Shown: positions 9,483 through 17,863 of the stretch, piece after piece
How the letters are laid out: each line of letters opens with the position of its first letter
Numbering within the stretch: position 1 is the stretch's first letter
NCBI RefSeq assembly: GCF_016864555.1
Contig: NZ_CP044012.1
Location: 62,001-126,000, forward strand
Source: Sinorhizobium sp. BG8
GTDB taxonomy: Bacteria > Pseudomonadota > Alphaproteobacteria > Rhizobiales > Rhizobiaceae
DNA: 64,000 bases
Direction of reading: 5' to 3'
Made by a program: the position numbers and the translations under genes
Notes under the pieces: generated by a model
Seen by the model: the letters and a program-made list of their open reading frames with translations, nothing else
Databases searched by the model: none
Told to the model about the DNA's origin: nothing

Positions 9483-9842
9483 CTAAGCGAGAATGAAAAA
9501 GACCTTCCTGACAGGGGTGAGGTTCTCCCAGATACCCTTGAAACCTGCGGCCACGACGAAACTTTCGCCTGGCCCGAACACTTGAGCAACGCCGGCCGTG
9601 TCCGTGAGGCGAACGTTGCCCTCGAGGATGTGGCAGAGCTCGTCATACTCACAGGTGACCCGTTCGAGATGAGGCTCTGCTTCCCAAATGCCTGCGATGG
9701 CACCCTTCTCTGCATTCGCGAAGTGCCGCCAACTGCGTGCGCGGTAGGGTTGATCGACCACCGCCGGATCCGAGGTGATAGTTTCCTTCGCCTCGGTGGC
9801 GCCCTTGCGGAAGGCGATGACATGCATGGGGAGGGAGATCAT
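9483..9842 (-). CDS. Cupin-domain protein (Cupin_3 / EutQ-like)
   Basis: This is a small single-domain cupin of about 119 residues. The region EYDELCHILEGNVRLTDTAG (around residues 65-84) followed by FGPGESFVVAAGFKGIWE matches the beta-barrel motifs of the DUF861/Cupin_3 family. The usual second metal-binding His cluster is not obvious, so catalytic activity is uncertain. The start at 9842 (MISLPMHVIAFRKG) has AAAGGG upstream; an in-frame ATG at 9869 is less likely. It sits between the two operator groups in the same orientation as hyuA, and may help in the same pathway or act as a sugar or amine-binding accessory protein. Confidence 0.75.
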   Translation of the reverse strand: MISLPMHVIAFRKGATEAKETITSDPAVVDQPYRARSWRHFANAEKGAIAGIWEAEPHLERVTCEYDELCHILEGNVRLTDTAGVAQVFGPGESFVVAAGFKGIWENLTPVRKVFFILA

Positions 9843-10061
9843 GGCTGACCCTTTCAGGAATTGAACCAATGTTAGAGGCGTCGAGCATCGCGTTGAGCGG
9901 CTTTATCTCCGGAGCCAATTCATGTTTAGCCCGACGGATAGTCTTCGCGCTGAGAATTGACGCACCATATGGGCGCGCTTCAGGCCTTGCCTTCCCCAGC
10001 TCCAGACTCCGCTTCCGCAATTATTCGCCTGCTGCGATTTTTCTTGCATCAGGCCCATTTT

Positions 10062-10075
10062 TGGTCAAGTGATCA
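10062..10075. promoter_or_regulatory. Operator candidate 3: TGGTCAAGTGATCA
   Basis: This copy of the palindrome has one mismatch in the right half (TGATCA instead of TGACCA). It lies 26 bp from copy 4, as a tandem pair. Confidence 0.5.
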
Positions 10076-10087
10076 ATTTTACAAAAC

Positions 10088-10101
10088 TGGTCACTTGACC
10101 A
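10088..10101. promoter_or_regulatory. Operator candidate 4: TGGTCACTTGACCA
   Basis: Both half-sites, TGGTCA and TGACCA, are intact with a two-base spacer. It lies 26 bp after copy 3 and 77 bp before copy 5. Confidence 0.6.
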
Positions 10102-10164
10102 CTTATCAAGTTTATGAAAACCTCGATAAAAGACGGTCCTCAACATTTCGTTGAGCACCTGTAT

Positions 10165-10178
10165 TGGTCGTTTGACCA
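10165..10178. promoter_or_regulatory. Operator candidate 5: TGGTCGTTTGACCA
   Basis: This copy has one changed base in the left half-site. It lies 48 bp upstream of the start of the hyuA remnant, matching the placement of copy 1 before the intact hyuA. Confidence 0.55.
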
Positions 10179-10212
10179 CCTATTTCGAAGCGTATGAGGG
10201 GAGCATACGAGG

Positions 10213-10410
10213 AATGGAGAGGCGCATCGGCGTTGACGCAGGAGGTGCCGTTACGGATTGCGTGCTGGGCGATCAGGCAGCAGGGATGACTTTGTGGTGA
10301 AAGCTCCGTCCCGACCGGACCACCCTGAAGAGGCGATGCTCGACGGGACTTTTCGGTTGTTCAAAAGGCTGGCCTAAGCCCGCAGGATCTGGATGCCCCT
10401 ACATCTGCGG
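10213..10410 (+). pseudogene. Decayed hyuA N-terminal fragment
   Basis: The fragment translates as MERRIGVDAGGAVTDCVLGDQ, nearly identical to the start of the intact HyuA (MERRIGIDTGGTFTDCVLVDQ). A frameshift near 10290 leads to VKAPSRPDHPEEAMLDG, matching VEKVPSRPDHPEEAMLDG. A second frameshift near 10370 leads to GLSPQDLDA, matching GLSPQDVDA. The match fades after about 65 codons. TGG/TGA at the first shift ends the original frame. It is therefore a broken duplicate in inverted orientation relative to hyuA, carrying its own operator, and is not functional. Confidence 0.85.
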
Positions 10411-10554
10411 CCTTCACAGGCGTCTCAAAGAACCGAGCTTTCGGGTGCGCCTTCTCAACATGCAAGGCAGCAGGATGGCCAGCACCGATCGCCGGCGCTG
10501 GTCCACATATAGAACCACTTATCATAATAAAATAACAATTATCGGGAGCAGCAG

Positions 10555-11988
10555 ATGTCTGGTGTGCAACAAGCAGGCTTACGCAAGAACGCCATTGGCG
10601 TAGCAGGAATCGTTTTCTTCGTGGTAGCGGCAGCGGCGCCGCTGACCGTGGTGGTGGGCAGCGTGCCGCTCGCAATCAGCATGGGGGGTGGCGTCGGCAT
10701 TCCCGCATTGTTCCTGATCGCCGGGCTGATCTACCTTCTCTTCGCAGTAGGCTATTGCGCGATGAGCCGGTACAGCGGCAACGCGGGCGCCTTCTATACC
10801 TTCGTCACCCGTGGTCTTAACCCGCTTTGCGGCGCCGGTTCCGCCTTCATGGCGCTGCTGGCGTACAACGCGGTGCAATTCGCCCTTTATGGAGGATTCG
10901 GCTACTTTCTCAGCGAGGCCCTGAAGAGCCACTGGGGCATCGAGATACCATGGTTTGCCCTAGTCGTCGTGACGCTCGGCATCGTGCACTTCTGCGGCGA
11001 ACGCGACATTGAATTCAGCGGCAAGCTACTCGCGGCTCTGCTGATCGGCGAAACCGCCATCGTCCTGGCAATCGACATCGCCATTCTCCTAACCAACGGC
11101 AATGGCCATGGTTTCACTGCGGTACCCTTCAGCCCGTCGCAGATTTTCGTGCCGGGGCTTGGTATCGGCCTGATTTTCGCGATCTGCGCATTCCTCGGTT
11201 TCGAGGCCACAGCTATCTTCTCAGAGGAGGCCCGCGACCCCGTGCGTACCATTCCGCGCGCCACCTATCTCGCGGTCATCGGCATCATGCTGTTTTATGC
11301 TTTCTCCGCCTGGGCCATCATCCAAGGGTACGGCGTCAGCGGCGCTATAGAAATGGCGACCAACGACCCGAGCAACCTTTGGCTGAAGATTTGCAGCGAA
11401 CTGTTGGGCACTGGCGCATCGACCCTGATGAACATCCTCGTGCTCACCAGCATGTTCGCTGCGATCCTTGCCTTCCACAACTCCATCACCCGCTACCTGT
11501 TTTCCATGGGCCGCGAGCAATTGCTGTGGAACGGCCTGGCACGCACACACGGCACCCACCAGTCGCCATACATCGCCGGGCGGGTACAATCCATCGCCGC
11601 GCTGATCTGCATGGGAGCTTTCGCTGCCTTCGGCCAGGACCCCTACCTGATCATCTATTCCTGGATGGCCGCCCTGTCGACGATCGGCATGATTGCCGTG
11701 CAGGTACTCGCATGCCTGGCAGTGATTGGGTTCTTCTGGAAAAACCCACGCGACACCAACCTCTGGCAACGCCTGTTGGCCCCTGCCGCCAGCGCGCTTT
11801 GCCTCGTCATCTCGCTGGCTCTGGTGATCGACAATCTCGCGCTGATGAGCGGTTCGGACTCCTGGGTGGTCCGCTCCTTCCCATACCTGGTGTTACTCAC
11901 CGGTGTTGCCGGTGCGCTCTGCGCGTTCCGCCTGAAAAGCGCCGACCCGGCGAAGTATCGCGCGATGGGGTTGTCCGTGGCGGAATGA
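10555..11988 (+). CDS. APC-family amino acid permease
   Basis: This is a 477-residue cytoplasmic-membrane transporter with about 12 hydrophobic helices, the first at residues 12-45 (GVAGIVFFVVAAAAPLTVVV). The early APLTVVVG segment and the GFEATAIFSEEARDP block (about residues 217-231) are typical of the APC superfamily, amino acid permease group. It is preceded by GGGAGCAGCAG before the ATG. It lies beside the hydantoinase locus, so it may import the amine or amino acid used there, although it is on the opposite strand and behind the hyuA remnant. Substrate is not determinable from sequence. Confidence 0.88.
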   Translation: MSGVQQAGLRKNAIGVAGIVFFVVAAAAPLTVVVGSVPLAISMGGGVGIPALFLIAGLIYLLFAVGYCAMSRYSGNAGAFYTFVTRGLNPLCGAGSAFMALLAYNAVQFALYGGFGYFLSEALKSHWGIEIPWFALVVVTLGIVHFCGERDIEFSGKLLAALLIGETAIVLAIDIAILLTNGNGHGFTAVPFSPSQIFVPGLGIGLIFAICAFLGFEATAIFSEEARDPVRTIPRATYLAVIGIMLFYAFSAWAIIQGYGVSGAIEMATNDPSNLWLKICSELLGTGASTLMNILVLTSMFAAILAFHNSITRYLFSMGREQLLWNGLARTHGTHQSPYIAGRVQSIAALICMGAFAAFGQDPYLIIYSWMAALSTIGMIAVQVLACLAVIGFFWKNPRDTNLWQRLLAPAASALCLVISLALVIDNLALMSGSDSWVVRSFPYLVLLTGVAGALCAFRLKSADPAKYRAMGLSVAE

Positions 11989-12000
11989 CAGGCTACGCCC

Positions 12001-12019
12001 CCTGCGGACCAGCCGCAGG
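12001..12019 (+). terminator. Hairpin after the APC permease gene
   Basis: CCTGCGG-ACCAG-CCGCAGG forms a 7-bp stem with a 5-nt loop, 13 bp after the permease stop. The following TCTTCT is only moderately T-rich, so this is a weak terminator candidate. Confidence 0.4.
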
Positions 12020-12232
12020 TCTTCTATGCCGACGGATCAGTTTGCACCCCACCGCCTTCGATTGGAACGCATCGGGCGCAACCTGATCCAGCAGGATAGT
12101 CCCGTCGATACTTCCGATGCAACGGAGGTATCGACGGCCCGACTGAACGGCAAGGTCAAGTTAAATAGGGATAAAGCTGTTGACCTATCGTCGGCAGCAA
12201 TGACCCAGCCCCGACGGCAGCAAGCGTCATCG

Positions 12233-12408
12233 TTCCCTTTCTTCGCAACCTTCTGGGCGGTATGGGTATGTTTCCGGTTTCTGCTCACTTCGCTTGGTGG
12301 AAGCGATGCCACGGGAGCGCGGCATCATCGTCTCATATGAGACGAACCGGTGTTGAGCGAAGAAATTCGGCCCGGACTGGGCCGGCCGCTTGCGGCGGGA
12401 AACGCACG
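12233..12408 (+). pseudogene. IS6-family transposase remnant (N-terminal part)
   Basis: The translation WAVWVCFRF (about 12254-12280) aligns with AHAVWLYFRF of IS6-family transposases. After a frameshift the text reads LVEAMPRERGIIVSYET, then NRC, a stop and AKKFGPDWAGRLRR. This matches the family's LVEEMLLERGIIVSYETIRRW-KFGPDYARRLRR in order and spacing. A frameshift and an in-frame stop show it is dead. No terminal repeats could be made out. It fills most of the 487-bp gap between the permease and the inositol operon. Confidence 0.75.
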
Positions 12409-12475
12409 TCCAGATGAGTTGTCCATCCGAAAGCGGCCATTCTCAGATAGCGAAAGTCAGATCGGACCATGTGCT

Positions 12476-13288
12476 CTAGTTGGCAGCCAAGGACATCTCG
12501 ATGAATTCGAATGATCGTTTTAAGTCGTCCCTGAGCGTATCGCTCCGCTGAACAACCGGGCTCGTGCATTCAAAGGAAAACGGCCCCTCGTACCCCGCCG
12601 CCAGGAAGTCGGTGATCTGTTCGAGCGTTGCGCAGCGATCATCGCGATCGACGAGGATCCGTTCGGTATCAAGTCGTTCGTCGAGGCGAGGTATCGGATC
12701 CGATATGCCGGATATGTGCACCATGGCGGTGTATTCTGGAAAAATGGGGCCTCCCCCGGCAATTGCATGCTGGAACGTGTCGTGCACCATCTTGAACTTT
12801 CTTCTCCCACCCACAGCCTCTATGGCATCGACAAGCTCCGCCTTGCTTTTCAAAGAGGAGGACGCAAAGCCGATCGGTTCGATGAGCGCTACCACGTTGT
12901 GGCCGTCAAGCATCGGAAGTATCTCGCGCATCGCCTCGCGGAGCCTTACCTGCCGAATTCCGTCTTCAGTCTCTCCTCCATCAACGCGCGGAATAAGACT
13001 GAAGGTCTCGGCTCCGCTTTCGATGCTCGCCTCGATGAGCCCCCTGATCGCATCGGCTCTTTCTGCCGACCAATCGTTGAAAGGATAGACCTCGCTGAGA
13101 CCGAGCAACTTCAGTCCTCTTTCTCGCGCCATCTCGCCTGCTCGACGAGGAGCGAGCCCATCGAACAGCGGGCGGCCAAGATCGTTACGCGGCTCGACAC
13201 CCACGCAATCGAGTTCCTGTGCCAGATCCAGGAAAGCCTCGTAGGACAGATAGCGAGCTGTCTTTTGGTTCAGGGCGCGCTTGATCAT
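12476..13288 (-). CDS. TIM-barrel sugar isomerase/epimerase, IolI-like
   Basis: This is a 270-residue xylose-isomerase-like TIM barrel, last gene of the inositol operon. It shows ELDCVGVEPRNDL near residue 30 and VALIEPIGF and MVHDTFQHAIAGG further on, whose Glu, Asp and His are the expected metal ligands. Its place beside iolB and iolD suggests the 2-keto-myo-inositol isomerase role of IolI, which feeds D-chiro or related inositols into the pathway; this is inferred from context. The ATG at 13288 overlaps the iolB stop (ATGA). Upstream in-frame codons lie inside iolB. Confidence 0.75.
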   Translation of the reverse strand: MIKRALNQKTARYLSYEAFLDLAQELDCVGVEPRNDLGRPLFDGLAPRRAGEMARERGLKLLGLSEVYPFNDWSAERADAIRGLIEASIESGAETFSLIPRVDGGETEDGIRQVRLREAMREILPMLDGHNVVALIEPIGFASSSLKSKAELVDAIEAVGGRRKFKMVHDTFQHAIAGGGPIFPEYTAMVHISGISDPIPRLDERLDTERILVDRDDRCATLEQITDFLAAGYEGPFSFECTSPVVQRSDTLRDDLKRSFEFIEMSLAAN

Positions 13289-14094
13289 TTGGTGTCGCGC
13301 TCCAAAATCCACTCCACCTCGGGCGCTGGAACAAACCGCCACTTGCGCAACGGTCCCGCCATGACGTTGAGGTAGTACATTTCGAAGCCGTAGGGAGCGC
13401 CACAAGGGTGATGACCACGCGGAACCAGGACAACGTCGTGGTCCTTTACCGCCATGGTTTCATCAAGGCTCCCGTCGTCGGTATAGACACGCTGGACACC
13501 GAACCCCGAGGCAGGGTCGAGACGGTGGTAGTAGGTCTCTTCGAGATAGGTGATGCGCGGGAAATCGTCCTCGTCATGTCTGTGGCTCGGATAAGACGAC
13601 CAATGGCCGGCGGGCGTGAAGACCTCGGTCACCAGCAGGCTGTCGCAATAGTCCTCGCCCTCCATCGCAATGTTGTTGATGTGCCGCGTATTGGTGCCCT
13701 TTCCACGGGACGTGAGCGTGATGCCGAGAGGTCCGATGCGGCGAGCAGAATGGCCGCCCCTGCCGGGCGCTGTGCAAACGGCGATCGTGCAATCACTCTT
13801 TGCCACGGCGCGCCAGTCGCTGGCATTCGGAACATAGAGGCAATGAGGCGGCGTCTTTTCAAAGACGTTCATCCGATCGCCGAGGAGCCCCCAATCCTGC
13901 CCGGCGGCCTGGATCTCGGCCTTTCCCTCGACCATGACAAGTATGACCTCGCGGTCACCTGTCGCCTCCTCGGCAGTCTCCCCCGCCCGCAAGCGATAGA
14001 CGGAAAAGCCGACGAAACGCCAGCCAGCCGACTGTGGAGTGATTTCATGAATCTTGCCGTGGCTTCCGAACGGTTTACGCAATAGATCAGCCAT
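13285..14094 (-). CDS. iolB: 5-deoxy-glucuronate isomerase IolB
   Basis: IolB converts 5-deoxy-D-glucuronate to 2-deoxy-5-keto-D-gluconate in inositol catabolism. The 269-residue bicupin starts MADLLRKPFGSHGKIHEITP. The C-terminal cupin motif HWSSYPSHRHDEDDFPRITYLEETYYHR holds the metal-binding His/Glu residues that define the family. VLVPRGHHPCGAPYGFEMYYLNVMAG is also diagnostic. Start at 14094 leaves 11 bp after the iolD stop. It is coupled to the downstream TIM-barrel gene by a 4-bp overlap. Confidence 0.95.
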   Translation of the reverse strand: MADLLRKPFGSHGKIHEITPQSAGWRFVGFSVYRLRAGETAEEATGDREVILVMVEGKAEIQAAGQDWGLLGDRMNVFEKTPPHCLYVPNASDWRAVAKSDCTIAVCTAPGRGGHSARRIGPLGITLTSRGKGTNTRHINNIAMEGEDYCDSLLVTEVFTPAGHWSSYPSHRHDEDDFPRITYLEETYYHRLDPASGFGVQRVYTDDGSLDETMAVKDHDVVLVPRGHHPCGAPYGFEMYYLNVMAGPLRKWRFVPAPEVEWILERDTK

Positions 14095-14105
14095 GCTCTT
14101 CGCCT

Positions 14106-15944
14106 TCAGTTGAAAGTCCGTTGGTCGCGGGCGCTTCGGTTGTAGTGCTCGCGCGCGCGCACGAGCCGTTCCGGGCCCCCGACCTGTGGGACGGCCACAT
14201 CCCACCAATGTCCGCCCGCCCCAGTCCCTGGAACGGCATCCGTGTCGATGACGATGACGGTTGGGATGTTTCGCGAGCGCGCCTCGACGATCTTCTTTTC
14301 GAGGTCGGCAATGTCAGTGGCTTTTTCCGCGTGGGCGCCCATCGATCGCGCGTGACCGACGAAGTCAAGTTCGGGCATCGCTTCGATATTGGTGTCCTTG
14401 TACATGTTGTTGAACTCTGCCCCGCCGCACTCGATCTGCAGACGGTTGATGCAGCCGTAGCCGCGGTTGTCCGTAAGGACCACCGTGAAAGGAACCCGGC
14501 GCATCACAGCGGTGGCCATCTCCGAGTTCGCCATCATGTAGGAACCATCCCCAACGAAGCAGACGACTTCTTTTTCCGGGGCCGCAAGCTTGATACCCAT
14601 GGCACCTGCCACTTCGTATCCCATGCACGAGTAGCCGTATTCCATATGGTAGCCGCTCCTGGCGGATTGCCAGAGAACTTGAAGCGCACCCGGCATCGTG
14701 CCGGCGGCGCACATCACGACGGTCTTGTCGTTTGCAACACGTTGGACAGCTCCGATGACCTGCGCATCCGTTGGCAGGTAATTCGAAAGGTCGGCGGTCG
14801 GCGCGGCGGTGACGGCTTTCACTCTGTCATGCCAAGCGGAGCGGGACTGCGTATCGAACAACGGAGCGCGGTAGTCACCCAGGAGAGCCGAGAGCTTTCC
14901 GAGCGTCACACGAGCATCACCGACCACCGGTGTCGCTCCGTGTTTTGCCGCATCGTAGCCGTGCATATTGATAGAGATGAGCTTTCGTCCGTCGTTCTTG
15001 AACAGTGCCCAGGATCCCGTGGTGAAATCCTGGAATCGTGTACCGACACCGATGACGAGGTCCGCGTTCTCACAAAGGCGATTGGCGCATTCCGAGCCGG
15101 TGACGCCGGGAGATCCGAAATTGAATTCGTCGCTCCAGGCGCTTGCGCCCTTTCCCGCCTGTGTCTCGACAAAGGGAAGATTGTGCCGTTTTGCGAATGC
15201 GGCGAGCGCGTCTTCCGCTTCGGAATAAAGCACGCCGCCGCCCGAGATGATGACCGGCTTTTTCGCTGCCCGGATCATGACAGCTACGTCTTCGACTTCC
15301 CGCGGATCCGGCTCGGGACGGCGTATCCGCCAGACCTTAGGCTCGAAAAAGGCTTCCGGATAGTCGAAGGCGTCCGCCTGCACATCCTGGCAGAAAGCCA
15401 GGCATACAGGTCCGCAGTTGGCCGGATCAGTCAGGACTGTGAGTGCGCGCGGCAACGCGGTCAGGAGATGTTCCGACCGCGCGATGCGATCGAAGTATCG
15501 TACTACCGGCCGGAAGGCGTCGTTTGCGCTGACCGTACCGTCGTCGAAATCTTCTATCTGCTGCAGGACGGGGTCGGGTCGGCGATTGGCGAAGATGTCG
15601 CCGGGGATGAACAGCACCGGCAGGCGATTGACGTGCGCCAGCGCCGCCGCCGTCACCATGTTCGTGGCACCTGGTCCAATCGAGGACGTGACGGCATGTG
15701 CGCGCTTGCGCCTCTTGGTCTTCGCATAGGCTATCGCCGCATGCGCCATCGTCTGTTCGTTTTGTCCACGCCATGTAGGCAGGGCCTCTCCGATGCCGTG
15801 CAGCGCCTCGCCAAGACCGGCGACGTTGCCATGGCCGAAGATCGCCCAAACGCCTTCGATGAAACGCTCCCCATCTTCCGTCATCTGCACCGAGAGCCAT
15901 TTGACAAGCGCTTGTGCCGCCGTGAGGTTGATTGTCCGTGTCAT
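14106..15944 (-). CDS. iolD: THcHDO hydrolase IolD (ThDP-dependent)
   Basis: IolD is the thiamine-diphosphate enzyme that hydrolyses the ring of 3D-(3,5/4)-trihydroxycyclohexane-1,2-dione to 5-deoxy-glucuronate. At 612 residues it has the three domains of the acetolactate-synthase-like fold. GHGNVAGLGEAL is near residue 37. The cofactor motif GDGSYMMANSEMATA is in the C-terminal domain, followed by DNRGYGCINRLQ. The ATG at 15944 has AGGGAGAAGG upstream and overlaps the iolC stop by four bases. It is the third-from-last gene of the inositol operon. Confidence 0.95.
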   Translation of the reverse strand: MTRTINLTAAQALVKWLSVQMTEDGERFIEGVWAIFGHGNVAGLGEALHGIGEALPTWRGQNEQTMAHAAIAYAKTKRRKRAHAVTSSIGPGATNMVTAAALAHVNRLPVLFIPGDIFANRRPDPVLQQIEDFDDGTVSANDAFRPVVRYFDRIARSEHLLTALPRALTVLTDPANCGPVCLAFCQDVQADAFDYPEAFFEPKVWRIRRPEPDPREVEDVAVMIRAAKKPVIISGGGVLYSEAEDALAAFAKRHNLPFVETQAGKGASAWSDEFNFGSPGVTGSECANRLCENADLVIGVGTRFQDFTTGSWALFKNDGRKLISINMHGYDAAKHGATPVVGDARVTLGKLSALLGDYRAPLFDTQSRSAWHDRVKAVTAAPTADLSNYLPTDAQVIGAVQRVANDKTVVMCAAGTMPGALQVLWQSARSGYHMEYGYSCMGYEVAGAMGIKLAAPEKEVVCFVGDGSYMMANSEMATAVMRRVPFTVVLTDNRGYGCINRLQIECGGAEFNNMYKDTNIEAMPELDFVGHARSMGAHAEKATDIADLEKKIVEARSRNIPTVIVIDTDAVPGTGAGGHWWDVAVPQVGGPERLVRAREHYNRSARDQRTFN

Positions 15945-17863
15945 GCTGCCTTCTCCCTTGCGGCCGCTCTGGCCTCGTCCCAGATGGAGCACAGTCGTCC
16001 GTACCGTCTTGCCATCTCCGCGACGGCGGTCGTGTCCTCGATTTCTCCCTGCATCCAGCCGCGCGCGACGTCTCCGAAGATGGTTCGGCCGACAGCAAAG
16101 CCGCGGACCAGGTCAAACGCGGCGGCGACTTCGAAGCTTGCGGCCAACTCCGCCTCCGGCGCATCAAGGCCCAGCACGACAATGCCGCGGGTATGGGGAT
16201 CGTTCTTTTCGATGGCCGCTATGGTGTTTGACCAAGCGGCCTCGGTTTTCATCGGTTCAAGCTTCCACCAATCGGGAAAGATCCCGATGTCGTAGAAGTG
16301 CTGGATGAGGATCGCAGTCGTCTCGTCATCGACCGGGCCGACCTTTGACGGGATGATCTCGAGGAGGAATTCGAGACCATTGCGCCGAGACGCCTCGAAG
16401 AGACGCTTCACGGTCGCGGATTGCTCGGCGCGGGTCTGGTCATCATCGTCCGGGTGGCAGAAGCAAAGCACCTTGACCACGTTGTCTCGCGCCCATTCTC
16501 CAAGACCGCCGCAGTCGCTGCCGAGTTCCGGCTCCAGGGTCAGCGGCCGTGAGCCCGGCCATTCGCAAGGCCGTCCGATCCACAGGCCACTGGCTGACGC
16601 GGCGTGGAGCGCCCTTCTGCCAATGCGATTGTCGCACAGGATACCGTAGCCGGGACGACCCGCCCGGATCTGAAGTGCCGCTTGCAGGCAAAGCTCCTTG
16701 AAGGCGCCGCCTTTCTTGAGCGTGTAGCCAGGCATCTGCTCCAGCTGCATGCGATGGTCAAAGGCAAATATTCGATAGTCGCGCCAGTCTTCTCCATGAT
16801 TTCGATGCCGGTTGGTCGACCAGTGTATCTGCTCGGCAGGTCCGTCATTTCGCAGATCGGGACGCGTCACGCCTCGCTTCAGGAAGAATTCCAACTCCGT
16901 CAGGGAAGGATAGGCCGGCGTGCAGCCGTGGCGGGAAACGGCAAACGCGCCACAGGCGTTCGCGTACTTGAGCGACGTCGGCCAATCCTCGCCGTCGATC
17001 CAGCCTTTCAGGAGACCAGAGAAAAAGCCGTCCCCCGCGCCAAGGACATTGAAGACCTCGATCGGAAAGCCCTGACCCGAAACACCCTCGTCGAGGGTGT
17101 TCGGAATTGCGTTCTCGAACGCTACCGCGCCTTTGGCGCCACGCTTGCAGACAAGGGTCGCCCCGGAAACGGAACGTACTTTCCTGAGGGCGGCAATGGT
17201 GTCCGTGGTCCCTCCGGCGATGTGGAATTCCTCCTCCGTACCAACGATCAAATCGAAGAAATGGAGGGTGGACTGGAGTTTCCTTGTAACCTGATCGCTC
17301 GCCACAAACCGGCTTTCACCGTCGCCGTGGCGAGCCGCTCCCCAGAGGTTGGGGCGATAGTCGATGTCCAGAGCCGTCTTGGCACCGTGGGTGCGTGCCA
17401 ATCCAAGTGCCTTGAGGACTGCCGCTTCGGTGCGGGGGTTCGAAAGATGCGTCCCCGTCACAACAACCGACCGTGTCGAAGCAATGTAATCTTCCTGGAT
17501 ATCGTCTTCGCAAAGCGCCATGTCCGCGCAGTTCTCGCGATAGAAGATCAGGGGGAACGTGTCCTCGTCCCGAATGCCGAGAAGCACGAGTGCCGTCAGT
17601 CGATCCGGATCGGTGGCAACCCCACCGACATCCACGCCTTCGCGGATCAACTGCTCACGAATGAAGCGGCCCATGTGCTCGTCGCCGACCTTGGTGATGA
17701 GCCCAGATTTCAACCCAAGCCGCGCGGCACCGCAGGCTATGTTTGTCGGCGAACCACCGATGTACTTTGCGAACGAGCCCATGTCTTCAAGGCGCCCCCC
17801 AACCTGCAGGCCATAGAGGTCGACCGAGGAACGGCCGATGGTGATCACGTCGAGTGATTTCAT
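15941..17863 (-). CDS. iolC: Bifunctional 5-dehydro-2-deoxygluconokinase / DKGP aldolase (IolC-DUF2090)
   Basis: This 640-residue fusion probably catalyses two successive steps. The N-terminal PfkB kinase (residues 1 to about 325) shows DVITIGRSSVDLYG at the start and the catalytic GAGDGFFSG near its end, and phosphorylates 2-deoxy-5-keto-gluconate. The C-terminal DUF2090 domain (about 335-640; FAFDHRMQLEQM, EIIPSKVG, KLEP) is the class I-like aldolase half that yields dihydroxyacetone phosphate and malonate semialdehyde, replacing a separate IolJ. This fusion is common in alphaproteobacteria. The ATG at 17863 overlaps the iolE-like stop (ATGA). The next enzyme, IolA, is not in the window. 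Confidence 0.93.
   Translation of the reverse strand: MKSLDVITIGRSSVDLYGLQVGGRLEDMGSFAKYIGGSPTNIACGAARLGLKSGLITKVGDEHMGRFIREQLIREGVDVGGVATDPDRLTALVLLGIRDEDTFPLIFYRENCADMALCEDDIQEDYIASTRSVVVTGTHLSNPRTEAAVLKALGLARTHGAKTALDIDYRPNLWGAARHGDGESRFVASDQVTRKLQSTLHFFDLIVGTEEEFHIAGGTTDTIAALRKVRSVSGATLVCKRGAKGAVAFENAIPNTLDEGVSGQGFPIEVFNVLGAGDGFFSGLLKGWIDGEDWPTSLKYANACGAFAVSRHGCTPAYPSLTELEFFLKRGVTRPDLRNDGPAEQIHWSTNRHRNHGEDWRDYRIFAFDHRMQLEQMPGYTLKKGGAFKELCLQAALQIRAGRPGYGILCDNRIGRRALHAASASGLWIGRPCEWPGSRPLTLEPELGSDCGGLGEWARDNVVKVLCFCHPDDDDQTRAEQSATVKRLFEASRRNGLEFLLEIIPSKVGPVDDETTAILIQHFYDIGIFPDWWKLEPMKTEAAWSNTIAAIEKNDPHTRGIVVLGLDAPEAELAASFEVAAAFDLVRGFAVGRTIFGDVARGWMQGEIEDTTAVAEMARRYGRLCSIWDEARAAAREKAA

Larger units (their letters stand above)
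9843..10212. promoter_or_regulatory. Upstream region of the cupin gene and of the decayed hyuA copy, with three operator candidates
   Basis: This 370-bp gap contains three more copies of the TGGTCA-type palindrome in its right half. Its last 50 bp closely resemble the hyuA leader (ATGAG-GGGAGCAT then GAGG-ATGG), showing that promoter and gene start were duplicated together. No complete gene is seen. Confidence 0.6.

Noticed and set aside
14121-16295. Long plus-strand open frame (724 codons) opposite iolB-iolD-iolC
   Set aside because: It is antisense to clearly recognised enzymes and its translation has no domain. GC-rich codon bias creates such frames.
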